From Erythrobacter sp. Alg231-14 (GTDB taxonomy: Bacteria > Pseudomonadota > Alphaproteobacteria > Sphingomonadales > Sphingomonadaceae), in NCBI RefSeq assembly GCF_900149685.1, contig NZ_LT702999.1:2046001-2110000 (forward strand): 64,000 nt of DNA. Direction: 5' to 3'. Below are positions 37,016 through 46,809 of the stretch, piece by piece. Position numbers and translations under genes: made by a program. The first letter of the stretch is position 1, and the number at the start of each line of letters is the position of its first letter. The notes beneath the pieces were generated by a model. That model was not told the DNA's origin and did no database searches. It worked only from the letters and a program-made list of their open reading frames with translations.

Positions 37016-37807
37016 ATGCAAACCGTCGCATCCGCAATTCGTTCAGCATTGCTGACGGGCGACCCGCGCGCCAAATGCTTTGCCACGCGCGACGTCGCCC
37101 GGCGATGGCGGATGGGGAAATTGGCGTTCGAATTTGACACGCCGATGCCCGATGCGCCCGCCTGGCCGGACACGCCCGAATTGCTCGAACCCAAACATAT
37201 GCCCAAACGCGGCAAATTCGGATCAGAGCGCGGCCGGCTCGCTCTGTGGCATTCCTTGGCGCATATCGAATTCGTCGCGATTGATCTTGCGTTGGATATG
37301 GCCGGGCGGTTTGGGGCCGAAATGGGCGAGGAGTTTGTGTCGGACTTTCTCTATGTCGCCGCCGACGAAGCGATGCATTTCGCCTTACTGGCGCGCAAGC
37401 TGGAACGGATGGGCAGCCATTATGGCGCTTTGCCTGCGCATGCCGGATTGTGGCAGGCTGCGCATGAGACCCGCCACAATGTCGCGGCGCGATTGGCGAT
37501 CGTGCCTATGGTGTTGGAAGCGCGCGGATTGGATGTGACCCCGGCGACTTTGGATCGGGTAAGGGCGGCGGGCGATGACCACGGTGCAAAGATTCTTGCG
37601 CGCATTCTTGACGATGAAATTCGCCATGTCGGATTCGGCACCAAACACTTTTTGAAAGTTACCCAAGCCAACGGACAGATTCCCGCAGATGCTTGGAAAT
37701 CCTTGGTTCGCACGCATTTCAGAGGGGCAGTTAAGCCTCCATTCAACGACTCAGCGCGTCTTGCAGCCGGTTTGTCGCGAGACTTTTATGAAGATGTTGC
37801 GAATTAA
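37016..37807 (+). CDS. DUF455 family ferritin-like protein
   Basis: A 263-residue helical protein of the DUF455 ferritin-like family, with probable di-metal ligands in LAHIEFVAIDLALD, DEAMHFALLARKLE and LDDEIRHVGFG. Function in the family is not established, though metal-dependent oxidation or iron handling is likely. ATG 37016 has AAGAAGG about 14 bases upstream, longer than ideal; an in-frame extension to 36950 overlaps bcp and looks unrelated. Its place after bcp suggests a link with oxidative stress. Confidence 0.85.
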   Translation: MQTVASAIRSALLTGDPRAKCFATRDVARRWRMGKLAFEFDTPMPDAPAWPDTPELLEPKHMPKRGKFGSERGRLALWHSLAHIEFVAIDLALDMAGRFGAEMGEEFVSDFLYVAADEAMHFALLARKLERMGSHYGALPAHAGLWQAAHETRHNVAARLAIVPMVLEARGLDVTPATLDRVRAAGDDHGAKILARILDDEIRHVGFGTKHFLKVTQANGQIPADAWKSLVRTHFRGAVKPPFNDSARLAAGLSRDFYEDVAN

Positions 37808-37962
37808 AGAATCGCCGCGATAACTCTTTTTACGTCGCTGGGCACGTGAGGGCCTAGCAACTTGGTTGAAGCGTGAAACGGGGCACAACGTCTCTAATTT
37901 CAAACCATAATCACGCGCAACCTAACAAGGAATGGCGAAAAGCCAGTCAGGACCGGGTCAGT

Positions 37963-38706
37963 ATGTTTACGCTTTTTGAGCGTCCAGTTTCAAAAGTAGC
38001 CGCCGCCTTTTGCGCCGCGGCAGCTTTGCTTGCGGCTCACCCGGCCGTTGCCAATTCTTCGGCCAACGCCGCAGCTGCAGATGTGACCGAACCCGTCCGT
38101 GAAATTGAGGATGAGGCCTTGGTTTCAGGGGATGAGCGGTTCCGCGAATTGTTCGCAACATGGTCCGCTCTCGACAATGGCGTGCCGCAATCGCCGGGCA
38201 CTGCGCCTGCGATTGTTGAACGCCCAACCATTTCTGTTCCATCGCGTATGCCGCTTGAAGGCGCGCGTTTGAGCAGCGGTTATGGCATGCGCAACCATCC
38301 CGTTCTGCGCCAACGTCGCCGCCACAACGGTGTTGATCTTGCCGCACCGACGGGGACACCTGTTTACGCCACGGCTGACGGCCTTATTGGTCGCGCCGAT
38401 TGGTTTTCAAGCTACGGCCTTTACATCAGCATCGATCACGGCGCGGAATTGGAAACGCGTTACGCGCATTTGTCGCGTCTTGCGGTTGCCGCTGGTGAGC
38501 GTGTGAAAAAAGGCGATTTGATTGGGTATGTCGGTTCAACTGGCCGTTCGACCGGTCCGCACCTCCATTATGAGGTTCGCGTGGATGGGGTTGCAGTCAA
38601 TCCGATTCCCTATATGGTGGAAACCGAAGAGCAGACCCGGATGGCGACAAGCAGCGCAGATTTGCTGCCCGGACGCCGCCGAGTGGGCGCTGCTGGCGGG
38701 CAATAA
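37963..38706 (+). CDS. M23 family metallopeptidase, exported
   Basis: A 247-residue peptidoglycan endopeptidase-type protein: signal peptide (about 1-30, ending PAVANSS), linker, and a complete LytM domain with zinc ligands H121 and D125 (RHNGVDL), H169 (YAHLS) and H200/H202 (HLHYE). It should cut or regulate cell-wall crosslinks in the periplasm. ATG 37963 follows AGGACCGGG. A GTG-led reading from 37873 adds a non-signal stretch and is rejected. A three-hairpin stretch with terminator follows. Confidence 0.9.
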   Translation: MFTLFERPVSKVAAAFCAAAALLAAHPAVANSSANAAAADVTEPVREIEDEALVSGDERFRELFATWSALDNGVPQSPGTAPAIVERPTISVPSRMPLEGARLSSGYGMRNHPVLRQRRRHNGVDLAAPTGTPVYATADGLIGRADWFSSYGLYISIDHGAELETRYAHLSRLAVAAGERVKKGDLIGYVGSTGRSTGPHLHYEVRVDGVAVNPIPYMVETEEQTRMATSSADLLPGRRRVGAAGGQ

Positions 38707-38720
38707 ACCCGCATAGATAC

Positions 38721-38796
38721 ACCCGCCTGGAAGCGGGTCGGACATTGGAGAGGGTGTCCGAGTTTAGGCGGCGGGTTTACCCGTCGCCTTTTTTTT
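38721..38796 (+). ncRNA. three consecutive hairpins, the last an intrinsic terminator; possible 3'-derived small RNA
   Basis: Hairpin 1: ACCCGC-CTGGAA-GCGGGT (38721-38738). Hairpin 2: TCGGACA with TGTCCGA, loop TTGGAGAGGG (38738-38761). Hairpin 3: the terminator. Both non-terminator loops carry GGA. Arms are perfect and the block begins 15 bases after the M23 stop. It may be an untranslated stability element or a small RNA; no separate promoter was recognised. Confidence 0.45.
38767..38796 (+). terminator. Rho-independent terminator after the M23 gene
   Basis: A 10-bp stem (GGCGGCGGGT/ACCCGTCGCC, one G-T pair), 2-base loop region and a run of eight Ts at 38789-38796. Confidence 0.88.
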
Positions 38797-38816
38797 GCCC
38801 ACCTTCCGACACGGCG

Positions 38817-38840
38817 TTTGTATAATCATTTGCATAGTCA
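38817..38840 (+). promoter_or_regulatory. TATAAT within a tandem 12-base repeat, promoter region of the acyl-CoA ligase-P450 unit
   Basis: TTTGTATAATCA (38817-38828) is directly followed by TTTGCATAGTCA (38829-38840), 10 of 12 identical. The first copy contains a perfect -10 TATAAT at 38821-38826. A regulator bound to the repeats would cover the start of transcription. The -35 is not clear (TTGCCC, 20 bases upstream). Confidence 0.45.
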
Positions 38841-38945
38841 TTTTCGCTTGAGTGGGTGCGATGCTGCGCTAGTCTTCTCGCAAGAAAATTCAGCCTCCGC
38901 AGTCGGATCAAACCGGCGCGTGTTGGCTGACAATTGGAGAGACAC

Positions 38946-40484
38946 ATGACTATGCATCCGATCGCCCACGCGGCGAAGCGCCCCGATCATCCCGCGGTTA
39001 TCATGGCGGGTAGCGGTCAGCAGATGACCTATGGCGAAATGGATGCAGCGGCGAACCGGTTTTCTCAATTGTTGCGTGGGCGCGGACTTGCTGCGGATGA
39101 TGCCTTTGCGGTTTTGCTGGAAAACCGGATTGAATATTTCACCCTTATGTGGGGATCGCAACGCTCCGGCACATTGCTCGTGCCCGTCTCGACCCGGCTA
39201 ACCGCGCCTGAGATCGCGTATATTCTCAATGATAGCGGCGCGAAATTGCTCATCACTTCGCCGATGTTCGATCCTCTTATGGACGATATCCGCGCCGAAT
39301 GTCCCGATCTTGAGATTTTGGTCGCCGATGGGGAAGGAGAGGCCAATTTTGAAACCGTTTTGATGAGCCATTCCGCCGAACCGATCAGCGATCAACGCGC
39401 GGGCGCATCGATGCTCTACAGTTCGGGTACAACCGGCCGACCAAAGGGAATCCGCCCGGCTCCGCCCGAAGATCCCGATCCGCAAGCGATGATCCCGTTT
39501 CTTGGTCTCGCGACGATGGGGGCTGGGATGCCCGCGGATGGGTCGATGGTCTATCTGTCGCCGGCGCCGTTGTATCACGCCGCGCCTTTGGCATGGTGCG
39601 GCGCGGCCCAGCGTTTGGGCGCGACTTTGGTCGTGCTTGAGAAATTTGATCCAGAAGGCGCATTGGCGGCGATTGAGAAATACAAAATCACCGACAGCCA
39701 ATGGGTGCCGACTCACTTTGTGCGTTTCTTGAAGCTCGATCCGGAAATCCGCACGAAATTTGACCTATCCAGCCACAAACGCGCCTTGCACGCGGCTGCG
39801 CCTTGTCCTGTTCCGATCAAGCAGGAAATGATTGAGTGGTGGGGCCCGATTGTGAACGAATATTATGCCGGTAGCGAAGGCATCGGCATGACCATGGTTG
39901 GGGCTGCGGATTGGTTGGAGCATCCCGGAACCGTCGGTAAAGCGATCCACGGAGTGCTGCATGTGTGCGGGCCCGACGGTGAAGAAGTGGCGCCGGGTGA
40001 GGACGGCCTGATCTATTTTGAGAACACTCTATTGCCGACCTATCACAACGATCCGGAGAAAACGGCAGACGCCATGCATCCCAAAGGTTGGATGACGCTG
40101 GGTGATATTGGCCATGTGGACCCGGATGGTTTTGTGTTTCTGACCGATCGGAAAAGCCACATGATCATTTCGGGTGGGGTAAACATCTATCCGCAAGAGA
40201 TCGAAAACCTGCTGATCACGCATGACAAAGTCATGGATGCGGCGGTTATCGGTGCGCCGTGCCCAGATTTGGGAGAGAAGGTGGTTGCGGTGGTCCAACC
40301 CATCGACATGGCGGATGCCGGCGATGAGTTTGAAGCGGAGCTGCGCGAATTTTTGGCTCCGTCGCTTGCGCGGATCAAAATGCCCAAACTGTTTGATTTC
40401 CGCCCTGAATTGCCCCGCGAAGCCAATGGTAAGCTTTACAAACGCGAGCTGCGCGATGAGTTCGAAGCGAAAGCGGGAGCATAA
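38946..40484 (+). CDS. acyl-CoA synthetase / AMP-dependent ligase (FadD-like)
   Basis: A 512-residue adenylate-forming enzyme activating a carboxylic acid to its CoA thioester. The P-loop-like MLYSSGTTGRPKGI (near 155-168), GSEGIGMT, and the C-terminal TDRKSHMIISGGVNIYPQEIE and PREANGKLYKREL with the catalytic Lys are all present. ATG 38946 follows GGAGAG. Four bases separate it from the P450, so they likely share a pathway such as branched alkanoate or terpenoid/steroid side-chain use. The exact acid is unknown. Confidence 0.92.
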   Translation: MTMHPIAHAAKRPDHPAVIMAGSGQQMTYGEMDAAANRFSQLLRGRGLAADDAFAVLLENRIEYFTLMWGSQRSGTLLVPVSTRLTAPEIAYILNDSGAKLLITSPMFDPLMDDIRAECPDLEILVADGEGEANFETVLMSHSAEPISDQRAGASMLYSSGTTGRPKGIRPAPPEDPDPQAMIPFLGLATMGAGMPADGSMVYLSPAPLYHAAPLAWCGAAQRLGATLVVLEKFDPEGALAAIEKYKITDSQWVPTHFVRFLKLDPEIRTKFDLSSHKRALHAAAPCPVPIKQEMIEWWGPIVNEYYAGSEGIGMTMVGAADWLEHPGTVGKAIHGVLHVCGPDGEEVAPGEDGLIYFENTLLPTYHNDPEKTADAMHPKGWMTLGDIGHVDPDGFVFLTDRKSHMIISGGVNIYPQEIENLLITHDKVMDAAVIGAPCPDLGEKVVAVVQPIDMADAGDEFEAELREFLAPSLARIKMPKLFDFRPELPREANGKLYKRELRDEFEAKAGA

Positions 40485-40487
40485 ATA

Positions 40488-41780
40488 ATGGCCGCTGCAC
40501 ACACCCTAAGCGAGGACGAAGGTCGCGCGGTCATTGATCCCAAGAGCTATGCGGATTGGGATAATCTGCTCGATCAATTTGATGCCATTCGCGCGAAATC
40601 CCCTGTTGCGCGCGTAGAAGGCGTGGATGACGTCCATCGGCCCTTTTGGTTGGTCACGGGTTATGACGAGGTGATGCAAGTCTCAAAAGACAATGCGACC
40701 TTTTTGAACAATCCGCAAACGGTGGTCTTTTCATTGAATGACGGGATAGCCTTTGCGAAGAAAATGACCGGCGGCAGCGAACATATGGTCGCCAGCCTCG
40801 TCACTTTCGATGCGCCGATCCACATGAAGTACCGCAAGCTGACCCAAGAATGGTTCATGCCCAAGAACCTTAAGACGATCGAAGCCGAAATTCGCGATCT
40901 GGCCGCACGCACTGTGGATCGCATGTTGGAAGCGGGGCCCGAAGTTGACTTTGTAAAGCAGGTCTCCGGCCCGTATCCATTGCACGTTGTGATGCAGATC
41001 CTCGGCGTACCCGAAGAAGACGAGCCGCGGATGTTGATGCTGACTCAACAAATGTTCGGCGGTCAGGATGATGATCTCAACCAATCCCCCACCGCAGGCA
41101 TGACCCCAGATCAGATCGCTCAGCTCGTGGCAGGAGCGGTATTGAACTTTGAACAATATTTCGCCGGAATCACAGCAGAGAAGCGCGCAAACCCGACCAA
41201 CGATGTGGCCAGCGCAATTGCGAATGCCCTTGTTGATGGGGAGCCGCTGAATGACCGCGATATGATGGGGTATTTCATCATTGTCGCCTCTGCCGGCCAT
41301 GACACGACGTCGGCATCCACCGCCGGTGCGATGCAAGCCTTGGCCAACGATCCTGAACAATTCGCCCGGGTTAAGGCCGATCCTTCGTTGTTGCCCGGAA
41401 TTGTAGAGGAAGCGATCCGATGGACCACCCCGGTTCAACATTTCATGCGCACCGCGGCCGAAGACACGGAATTGGGTGGGCAGAAGATTGCCAAGGGCGA
41501 TTGGTTGATGATCAACTACGTCGCGGCCAATCACGACCCGGGTCAATTTGATGACCCCCGCCGGTTTGACGCGGCGCGTTCACCCAATCGCCATGCCGCG
41601 TTTGGTGCAGGCGCGCATCAATGCCTTGGGCTGCATTTGGCCCGGCTTGAAATGCGCATCTTGTTTGAAACGTTGTTGGATCGGATCGACACGGTCGAAC
41701 AAGTGGGTGAAGCAAAGCGTTCGACCAGCACATTTGTTGGCGGGTTAAAGACGTTGCCGCTTAAGATAACGCCTGCATAA
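40488..41780 (+). CDS. cytochrome P450
   Basis: A 430-residue soluble P450. I-helix motif AGHDTTSAS, ExxR motif (EEAIR), and heme loop FGAGAHQCLG with Cys379 are present. GAHQCLG and length fit bacterial class I P450s that act on terpenoids, steroids or fatty acids. It is paired with the acyl-CoA ligase upstream and followed by a 220-base gap. It is clearly different from the CYP153-like protein at 11-12 kb. No ferredoxin is adjacent. Confidence 0.92.
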   Translation: MAAAHTLSEDEGRAVIDPKSYADWDNLLDQFDAIRAKSPVARVEGVDDVHRPFWLVTGYDEVMQVSKDNATFLNNPQTVVFSLNDGIAFAKKMTGGSEHMVASLVTFDAPIHMKYRKLTQEWFMPKNLKTIEAEIRDLAARTVDRMLEAGPEVDFVKQVSGPYPLHVVMQILGVPEEDEPRMLMLTQQMFGGQDDDLNQSPTAGMTPDQIAQLVAGAVLNFEQYFAGITAEKRANPTNDVASAIANALVDGEPLNDRDMMGYFIIVASAGHDTTSASTAGAMQALANDPEQFARVKADPSLLPGIVEEAIRWTTPVQHFMRTAAEDTELGGQKIAKGDWLMINYVAANHDPGQFDDPRRFDAARSPNRHAAFGAGAHQCLGLHLARLEMRILFETLLDRIDTVEQVGEAKRSTSTFVGGLKTLPLKITPA

Positions 41781-42000
41781 GCCCTCTAGATGGGGGTGGT
41801 CGCGCAACAATACAAGGTGCGAACAAACAATAAAGTTCTTAGTGAACACTATTGTAACGGTTTGACCGATTTTACTGTTAAAACGTCACAACATGTGTTA
41901 ATACTCCGTTCATGGGAAAAACTTGGGAAAATGGCGCTGCGTTCTTTGCGGCGGAATACGTTGCGCATACAATTACGCCGCTCTTTGAAGGAGTGACCGC

Positions 42001-42636
42001 ATGACTTTGCTCGAAGCGTATAACCTACCTTTTGCGATTTCTCTGGGCGCATTGCTGGCCATTGTGATCATGCAGGTCATCGGATTTGGTGACCTGTTCG
42101 AAAGCGATGTTGAGATCGACTTGGACGCTGATGTGGCCGACGGCCTCGAAGCAAGCGGGTTTGTCGATGGCATTTTTAGCGTTCTTGGAATCGGCCGCGT
42201 ACCATTTCTGATCTGGCTGGCGAGCTTGTTGTTCGTCTTTGCCGTGGTCGGTGTTGTGGGGCAGGCCGTGATCAGCAGTGTCTTTGGTGCGCCATTGTCA
42301 GCCAGCTTGGCTGCGATCCTGGCTGGTGCGGCGACGATACCTCTAAACGGTATCGCGATCCTGCCGATAGAGCGGCTGATACCAAAGGATGAGACGACGG
42401 CGGTGGGCCTACAAAGTCTAGTCCGGCGCGATGCGGTGATCCAAACGGGCACCGCCCGCGCGGCATCGCCGGCCCGCGCAAAAGTGAAAGATGTCTATGG
42501 GCATCCCCATTTCGTAATGGTCGAACCACATGATGCAGATGTGGAATTGGCCGAGGGCGAAACAGTGCTGCTCGTGCGCCGCGAAGGAGAGGTCTTCTTC
42601 GGTGTGCGCTACGAAAGCGCGCTGCTTAAGCCCTAA
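42001..42636 (+). CDS. YqiJ-like membrane protein with OB-fold
   Basis: A 211-residue protein with three hydrophobic regions (about 8-28, 62-88 and 95-120) and a C-terminal beta domain (about 140-208) of the OB type, as in E. coli YqiJ, a NfeD-related partner of flotillins. GAAGTGACC with a GGAG ribosome-binding site precedes ATG 42001. It is 24 bases upstream of the flotillin gene. Such pairs organise membrane microdomains; the target here is unknown. Confidence 0.85.
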   Translation: MTLLEAYNLPFAISLGALLAIVIMQVIGFGDLFESDVEIDLDADVADGLEASGFVDGIFSVLGIGRVPFLIWLASLLFVFAVVGVVGQAVISSVFGAPLSASLAAILAGAATIPLNGIAILPIERLIPKDETTAVGLQSLVRRDAVIQTGTARAASPARAKVKDVYGHPHFVMVEPHDADVELAEGETVLLVRREGEVFFGVRYESALLKP

Positions 42637-42660
42637 GCAATAGGATTAATTGGAGGAAAT

Positions 42661-44382
42661 ATGGGAACGTTTGATATTCTAGTTCTTGGTGGTGGCGGCA
42701 TCTTGCTGTTGCTTGTTATTCTGTTCGCTCTGTCGACTTTGTATCGGCGCGCATCGAAGGAAATTGCCTTTGTGCGGACGGGTGTCGGCGGCGAAAAGGT
42801 TGTGATGAATGGCGGCGCTCTAGTCTTGCCGGTGTTTCATGAAACCATGCCGGTCAACATGAACACATTGGTGTTGGCCGTGATCCGCAAGGACGCCGAG
42901 GCGCTGATCACGCTTGACCGGTTGCGGATCGATGTGAAGGCGGAATTCTATGTCCGGGTTCGCCCCGATGCCGGCGCAATTGGAATGGCCGCGCAAACAT
43001 TGGGCCAACGCACGATGCAGCCTGAATTGCTCAAAGATCTCGTTGAAGGTAAATTCGTCGATGCGCTCCGCTCCGTTGCGGCGGGCATGAGCATGAATGA
43101 ACTGCACGAACAACGCGCAGACTTTGTGCAAAAGGTGCAGCAAGTGTCCTCCAACGATTTGGCAATGAACGGCCTGGAATTGGAATCGGTTTCGCTTACG
43201 GGTCTGGACCAAACCAGCATCGAACACTTCAACGCCAACAACGCGTTTGACGCCGAAGGTTTGACGAAGCTCACCGAACAAATCGAAGCGCGTAAGAAAC
43301 TGCGCAACGATATTGAGCAAGACACGCGCGTTCAAATGGAAACCAAAAACCTCGAAGCGGACACCAAGTCATTCGAGATTGGCCGTGACCAAGAATACGC
43401 TCGCCTTTCGCAAGAACGCGAAGTCGAAGTGCGCCGCGCTGCGCAAATGGCAGAGATTGCCCGTGAGCAGGCAGAGCGGAACCGCGAAGCCGATGCTGCG
43501 AAGATCGAGGCCAAGAAGCAGGTCGATAGCCAGCAGATCGAAGCCGATCGCTCCGTTGAAGAGGCGCGCATTGATCAGGTCCGCGCGCTAGAGATTGCGC
43601 GTCAGGAACAACAGATCGCCGTTCAAAACAAAAGCCGCGAGGAAAGCCAAGCCAAGGCCGAAGCCGACGCCGCCCGCGCCAAAGCGGTTGCTGCCGAAGA
43701 GCAAGTTGTCACATCGCGTGAAAGCGAAATTGCCGAACGTCAGAAGAAGATCGAGTTGATCGAAGCGGCCAAACAGGCTGAGCGTGACGCCATCGGTATT
43801 AAGGTCGAAGCCGAAGCGGAGAAAGACGCCGCAACCAACCGCGCCGAAGCCGCGCGGATGGAAGCCAAAGGTGAAGCCGATGCAGAAGTGCTGCGCGCCG
43901 AAGCCGACCGGGTTCGCTTCGAGGTCGAAGCCGCTGGCCAACAAGCGGTGAACGAAGCGGCGAACATCCTGTCGATGGATCAAATCAGCCTTCAGACCAA
44001 GCTGGCTCTGCTCGAAGTGCTGCCTGAGGTGATCAAGGAAAGCGCCAAGCCGATGGAGGCTATCGACTCGATCAAGATCGTACAGGTCGATGGGTTGACG
44101 CAAAATGGCGGCTCTGGCGGTTCCGGTGCGAGCGGTGCCGGTGGCGCCGGCGGTGGCTCGGGAAACTTGGCCAGTGACGCGGTGTCGGCCGCTCTCGCTT
44201 ACCGCGCTCAGGCTCCCGTTCTCGACGGGCTTATGAAAGAGCTCGGCCTTGACGGATCTTCGCTTGGTACGTTGGTTCAAGGTGCAGCCGATGCGCCGGA
44301 AGGTGGCGAAGCGACCGCCGAGCCTTTGTCAATCGACGATGACAGCGATCCTTTCGAAGGAACGAACGAAGCCGCCGAATAA
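42661..44382 (+). CDS. flotillin-like SPFH domain protein (YqiK-like)
   Basis: A 573-residue membrane-anchored scaffold: one N-terminal hydrophobic segment (about 7-28), an SPFH domain (about 35-200), a long charged coiled coil rich in Glu-Ala and Lys-Ala (about 210-450), then a Gly/Ser-rich linker at 483-501 and a C-terminal acidic tail. Flotillins form oligomeric cages in membrane microdomains. GGAGG precedes ATG 42661. With the YqiJ-like gene it forms the family's standard pair. The operon ends in a strong terminator. Confidence 0.93.
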   Translation: MGTFDILVLGGGGILLLLVILFALSTLYRRASKEIAFVRTGVGGEKVVMNGGALVLPVFHETMPVNMNTLVLAVIRKDAEALITLDRLRIDVKAEFYVRVRPDAGAIGMAAQTLGQRTMQPELLKDLVEGKFVDALRSVAAGMSMNELHEQRADFVQKVQQVSSNDLAMNGLELESVSLTGLDQTSIEHFNANNAFDAEGLTKLTEQIEARKKLRNDIEQDTRVQMETKNLEADTKSFEIGRDQEYARLSQEREVEVRRAAQMAEIAREQAERNREADAAKIEAKKQVDSQQIEADRSVEEARIDQVRALEIARQEQQIAVQNKSREESQAKAEADAARAKAVAAEEQVVTSRESEIAERQKKIELIEAAKQAERDAIGIKVEAEAEKDAATNRAEAARMEAKGEADAEVLRAEADRVRFEVEAAGQQAVNEAANILSMDQISLQTKLALLEVLPEVIKESAKPMEAIDSIKIVQVDGLTQNGGSGGSGASGAGGAGGGSGNLASDAVSAALAYRAQAPVLDGLMKELGLDGSSLGTLVQGAADAPEGGEATAEPLSIDDDSDPFEGTNEAAE

Positions 44383-44403
44383 GGGCTGCTTTGCAAAAAT
44401 TAG

Positions 44404-44437
44404 CCCCCGATCGGTTTCGTGCCGATCGGGGGTTTTT
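44404..44437 (+). terminator. Rho-independent terminator after the flotillin gene
   Basis: Perfect 11-bp stem CCCCCGATCGG/CCGATCGGGGG with a 7-base loop TTTCGTG and a T run from 44433. On the minus strand it may also serve galU weakly. Confidence 0.93.
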
Positions 44438-44505
44438 CTTTGTAATTGTTATGGGTTTCGCGATTTTTGGCCACGGCCACCGCAATACATTCTGCCGAAT
44501 GCAGC

Positions 44506-45387
44506 TTAGGATCCGAGCAGCCTTTGCGCCATTTCGCGCACATCGGCGCCCATATCATCCCGCTCCAGCGCGAGCGCCAATGTCGCTTCGACAAAGCCCA
44601 GCTTGCTACCGCAATCATACCGATTGCCGTCGAATGTCACTGCATGAAACGCTTGGCTGCCGATCATACGGGCCATCGCGTCCGTGAGCTGAATTTCGCC
44701 GCCGGCACCCTTGCCTTGGTTTTCCAGCGTCCGCATCACTTCGGGTTGAAGGATGTAGCGGCCAGAAATAATCTTGTTGGATGGCGCATCGGCCAAAGGT
44801 GGCTTTTCAACCAAGCCTTTCACTTCGGTCAAAGTGCCGCTTGCTGCGCCCGGATCGATTACCCCGTAACTCGGCACCTCTTCCATCGGCACTTCGAGAA
44901 CGCTGATCAGGTTGCCGCCGACATTCTCATAGGCATCAACCATCTGTTTCATGCAACCAGATCCGCCCTTTTTGCCGATCATCAGTTCATCCGGCAGGAA
45001 AATTGCGAACGGTTCATCGCCCACAATCGCGCGGGCACACCAAATGGCGTGGCCAAGTCCCATGGGAACCTGTTGACGCACGGTGATTATGTCGCCGGGG
45101 GTCGCGCGGGTCGGATCCAGAACGCCCATATCCTTGCCGCGTTCGCTCATCGTCGATTCCAGCTCATAGGCCATATCGAAATGTTCAACGATCGCGGTTT
45201 TCCCCCGACCGGTGACAAAGATCATTTGTTCAATGCCCGCCTCGCGCGCTTCGTCGACCGCATATTGAATCAACGGTCGATCAACAATCGGCAGCAACTC
45301 TTTCGGGATCGCTTTGGTCGCGGGCAGGAACCGCGTCCCCAATCCAGCAACGGGGAACACAGCTTTCTTGATCGGTTTCTGGCTCAT
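44506..45387 (-). CDS. galU: UTP-glucose-1-phosphate uridylyltransferase
   Basis: A 293-residue enzyme making UDP-glucose from UTP and glucose-1-phosphate for surface polysaccharide and glycolipids. The nucleotide-binding signature GLGTRFLPATKAIPKE is near 16-31, with VEKP and GRYILQPEV further on. Length is typical. It is divergent from murA with 141 bases between, and faces the flotillin operon across a terminator. UDP-glucose could feed the glycosyl-transfer genes at 6.5-10.5 kb and 53.6 kb. Confidence 0.95.
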   Translation of the reverse strand: MSQKPIKKAVFPVAGLGTRFLPATKAIPKELLPIVDRPLIQYAVDEAREAGIEQMIFVTGRGKTAIVEHFDMAYELESTMSERGKDMGVLDPTRATPGDIITVRQQVPMGLGHAIWCARAIVGDEPFAIFLPDELMIGKKGGSGCMKQMVDAYENVGGNLISVLEVPMEEVPSYGVIDPGAASGTLTEVKGLVEKPPLADAPSNKIISGRYILQPEVMRTLENQGKGAGGEIQLTDAMARMIGSQAFHAVTFDGNRYDCGSKLGFVEATLALALERDDMGADVREMAQRLLGS

Positions 45388-45528
45388 TGATTTGCCCCCT
45401 TTTTTTGAACGGCTTTCTGCTCAGATGACTTTGCCTACATCACGTGCCCTTATGAAGATCACAGGTCAATGTTAGGTGAATGCCCCGTGCATGTTGCGTG
45501 AAAAGCCTCAATCGTTAAGGCAGAGATT

Positions 45529-46809
45529 ATGGACAAACTGATTATTCGAGGCGGCAACCGCCTATCCGGCACAATTCCGATTTCCGGCGCGAAAAACGCG
45601 GCCCTTACGCTCATCCCGTGCGCGTTGTTGACGGATGAGCCGGTCACATTGCGCAATTTGCCGCGCCTTGCCGACATCGATGGCTTTCAACATTTGATGA
45701 ATCAGTTTGGCGTGACCACCGCAATTCAGGGCACTCGACCCGAAGATTTTGGCCGGACCATGCGATTGGAGGCGACCCGGATCACGTCGAGCGTTGCGCC
45801 GTATGACCTCGTCCGCAAAATGCGCGCCTCTATCCTGGTGCTGGGCCCCATGCTTGCGCGAGCCGGCGAAGCGACGGTGTCCATGCCGGGCGGTTGTGCG
45901 ATCGGAAATCGTCCGATTGACCTTCATCTCAAAGCGCTCGAAGCGTTTGGTGCCGAAATCGAGCTCGCCCAAGGGTATGTGCGTGCGATTCAACCCGACG
46001 GCGGCATGCGCGGTGGGGACATTGATTTTCCTGTCGTCTCTGTAGGTGCCACAGAAAATGCGTTGATGGCCGCATCGCTTGCCAACGGAACGTGCCGGTT
46101 GTTCAACGCGGCGCGAGAACCCGAAATTGTCGATCTGTGCAATTTGTTGGTGGCCATGGGCGCCGAGATCGAAGGGATCGGCACGTCCGACCTAACCGTG
46201 CACGGTGTCAAACGGATGCACGGGGCCAATTACAAGGTGATGCCAGACCGTATTGAGGCCGGATCATACGCCTGCGCCGCTGCGATAACCGGCGGCGAAG
46301 TGCGATTGGAAGGCGCGAAAGCCGACGATATGCAAGCAACGCTTAGCGCGCTGCGTGCGATTGGGATCGAGGTTTCAGAAGACGCCAAAGGAATTTCTAT
46401 TGCTGCCAATGGGCCGTTGAAACCGGTTGATCTCACCACGGCGCCTTATCCCGGATTGGCGACAGACATGCAGGCGCAATTGATGGCGTTGTTGTGCAAG
46501 GCCGACGGCACCAGCGTTTTGAAAGAAACGATCTTTGAAAACCGTTTTATGCATGTTCCCGAACTCACGCGGATGGGCGTCGATGTCGCGACCGAAGGGC
46601 GCACAGCGATTGTGAAAGGGGTCGAGTCCATGAACGGCGCCGAAGTGATGGCGACGGATTTGCGCGCGTCGATGAGTTTGGTCATCGCTGCCCTTGCGGC
46701 AGAGGGGGAAACGCAAGTACGCCGTATTTATCACCTGGATCGCGGGTATGAACGGCTGGAAGAAAAGCTTCAGTTGGTCGGTGCCGATATCGAACGCGTG
46801 GACGATTAA
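45529..46809 (+). CDS. murA: UDP-N-acetylglucosamine 1-carboxyvinyltransferase
   Basis: A 426-residue enzyme of peptidoglycan synthesis, adding enolpyruvate to UDP-GlcNAc. The catalytic Cys123 sits in [16 protein letters not shown], so the enzyme should be sensitive to fosfomycin. ISGAKNAAL near 17-25 and YAC-type inner repeats match MurA. ATG 45529 follows AAGGCAGAGATT. Its stop overlaps the convergent RHH gene by 4 bases. Confidence 0.97.
   Translation: MDKLIIRGGNRLSGTIPISGAKNAALTLIPCALLTDEPVTLRNLPRLADIDGFQHLMNQFGVTTAIQGTRPEDFGRTMRLEATRITSSVAPYDLVRKMRASILVLGPMLARAGEATVSMPGGCAIGNRPIDLHLKALEAFGAEIELAQGYVRAIQPDGGMRGGDIDFPVVSVGATENALMAASLANGTCRLFNAAREPEIVDLCNLLVAMGAEIEGIGTSDLTVHGVKRMHGANYKVMPDRIEAGSYACAAAITGGEVRLEGAKADDMQATLSALRAIGIEVSEDAKGISIAANGPLKPVDLTTAPYPGLATDMQAQLMALLCKADGTSVLKETIFENRFMHVPELTRMGVDVATEGRTAIVKGVESMNGAEVMATDLRASMSLVIAALAAEGETQVRRIYHLDRGYERLEEKLQLVGADIERVDD

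Noticed and set aside
37932..37979. A 15-codon leader overlapping the M23 start
   Set aside because: Its ribosome site lies too close to the ATG and the peptide shows no leader-like features.
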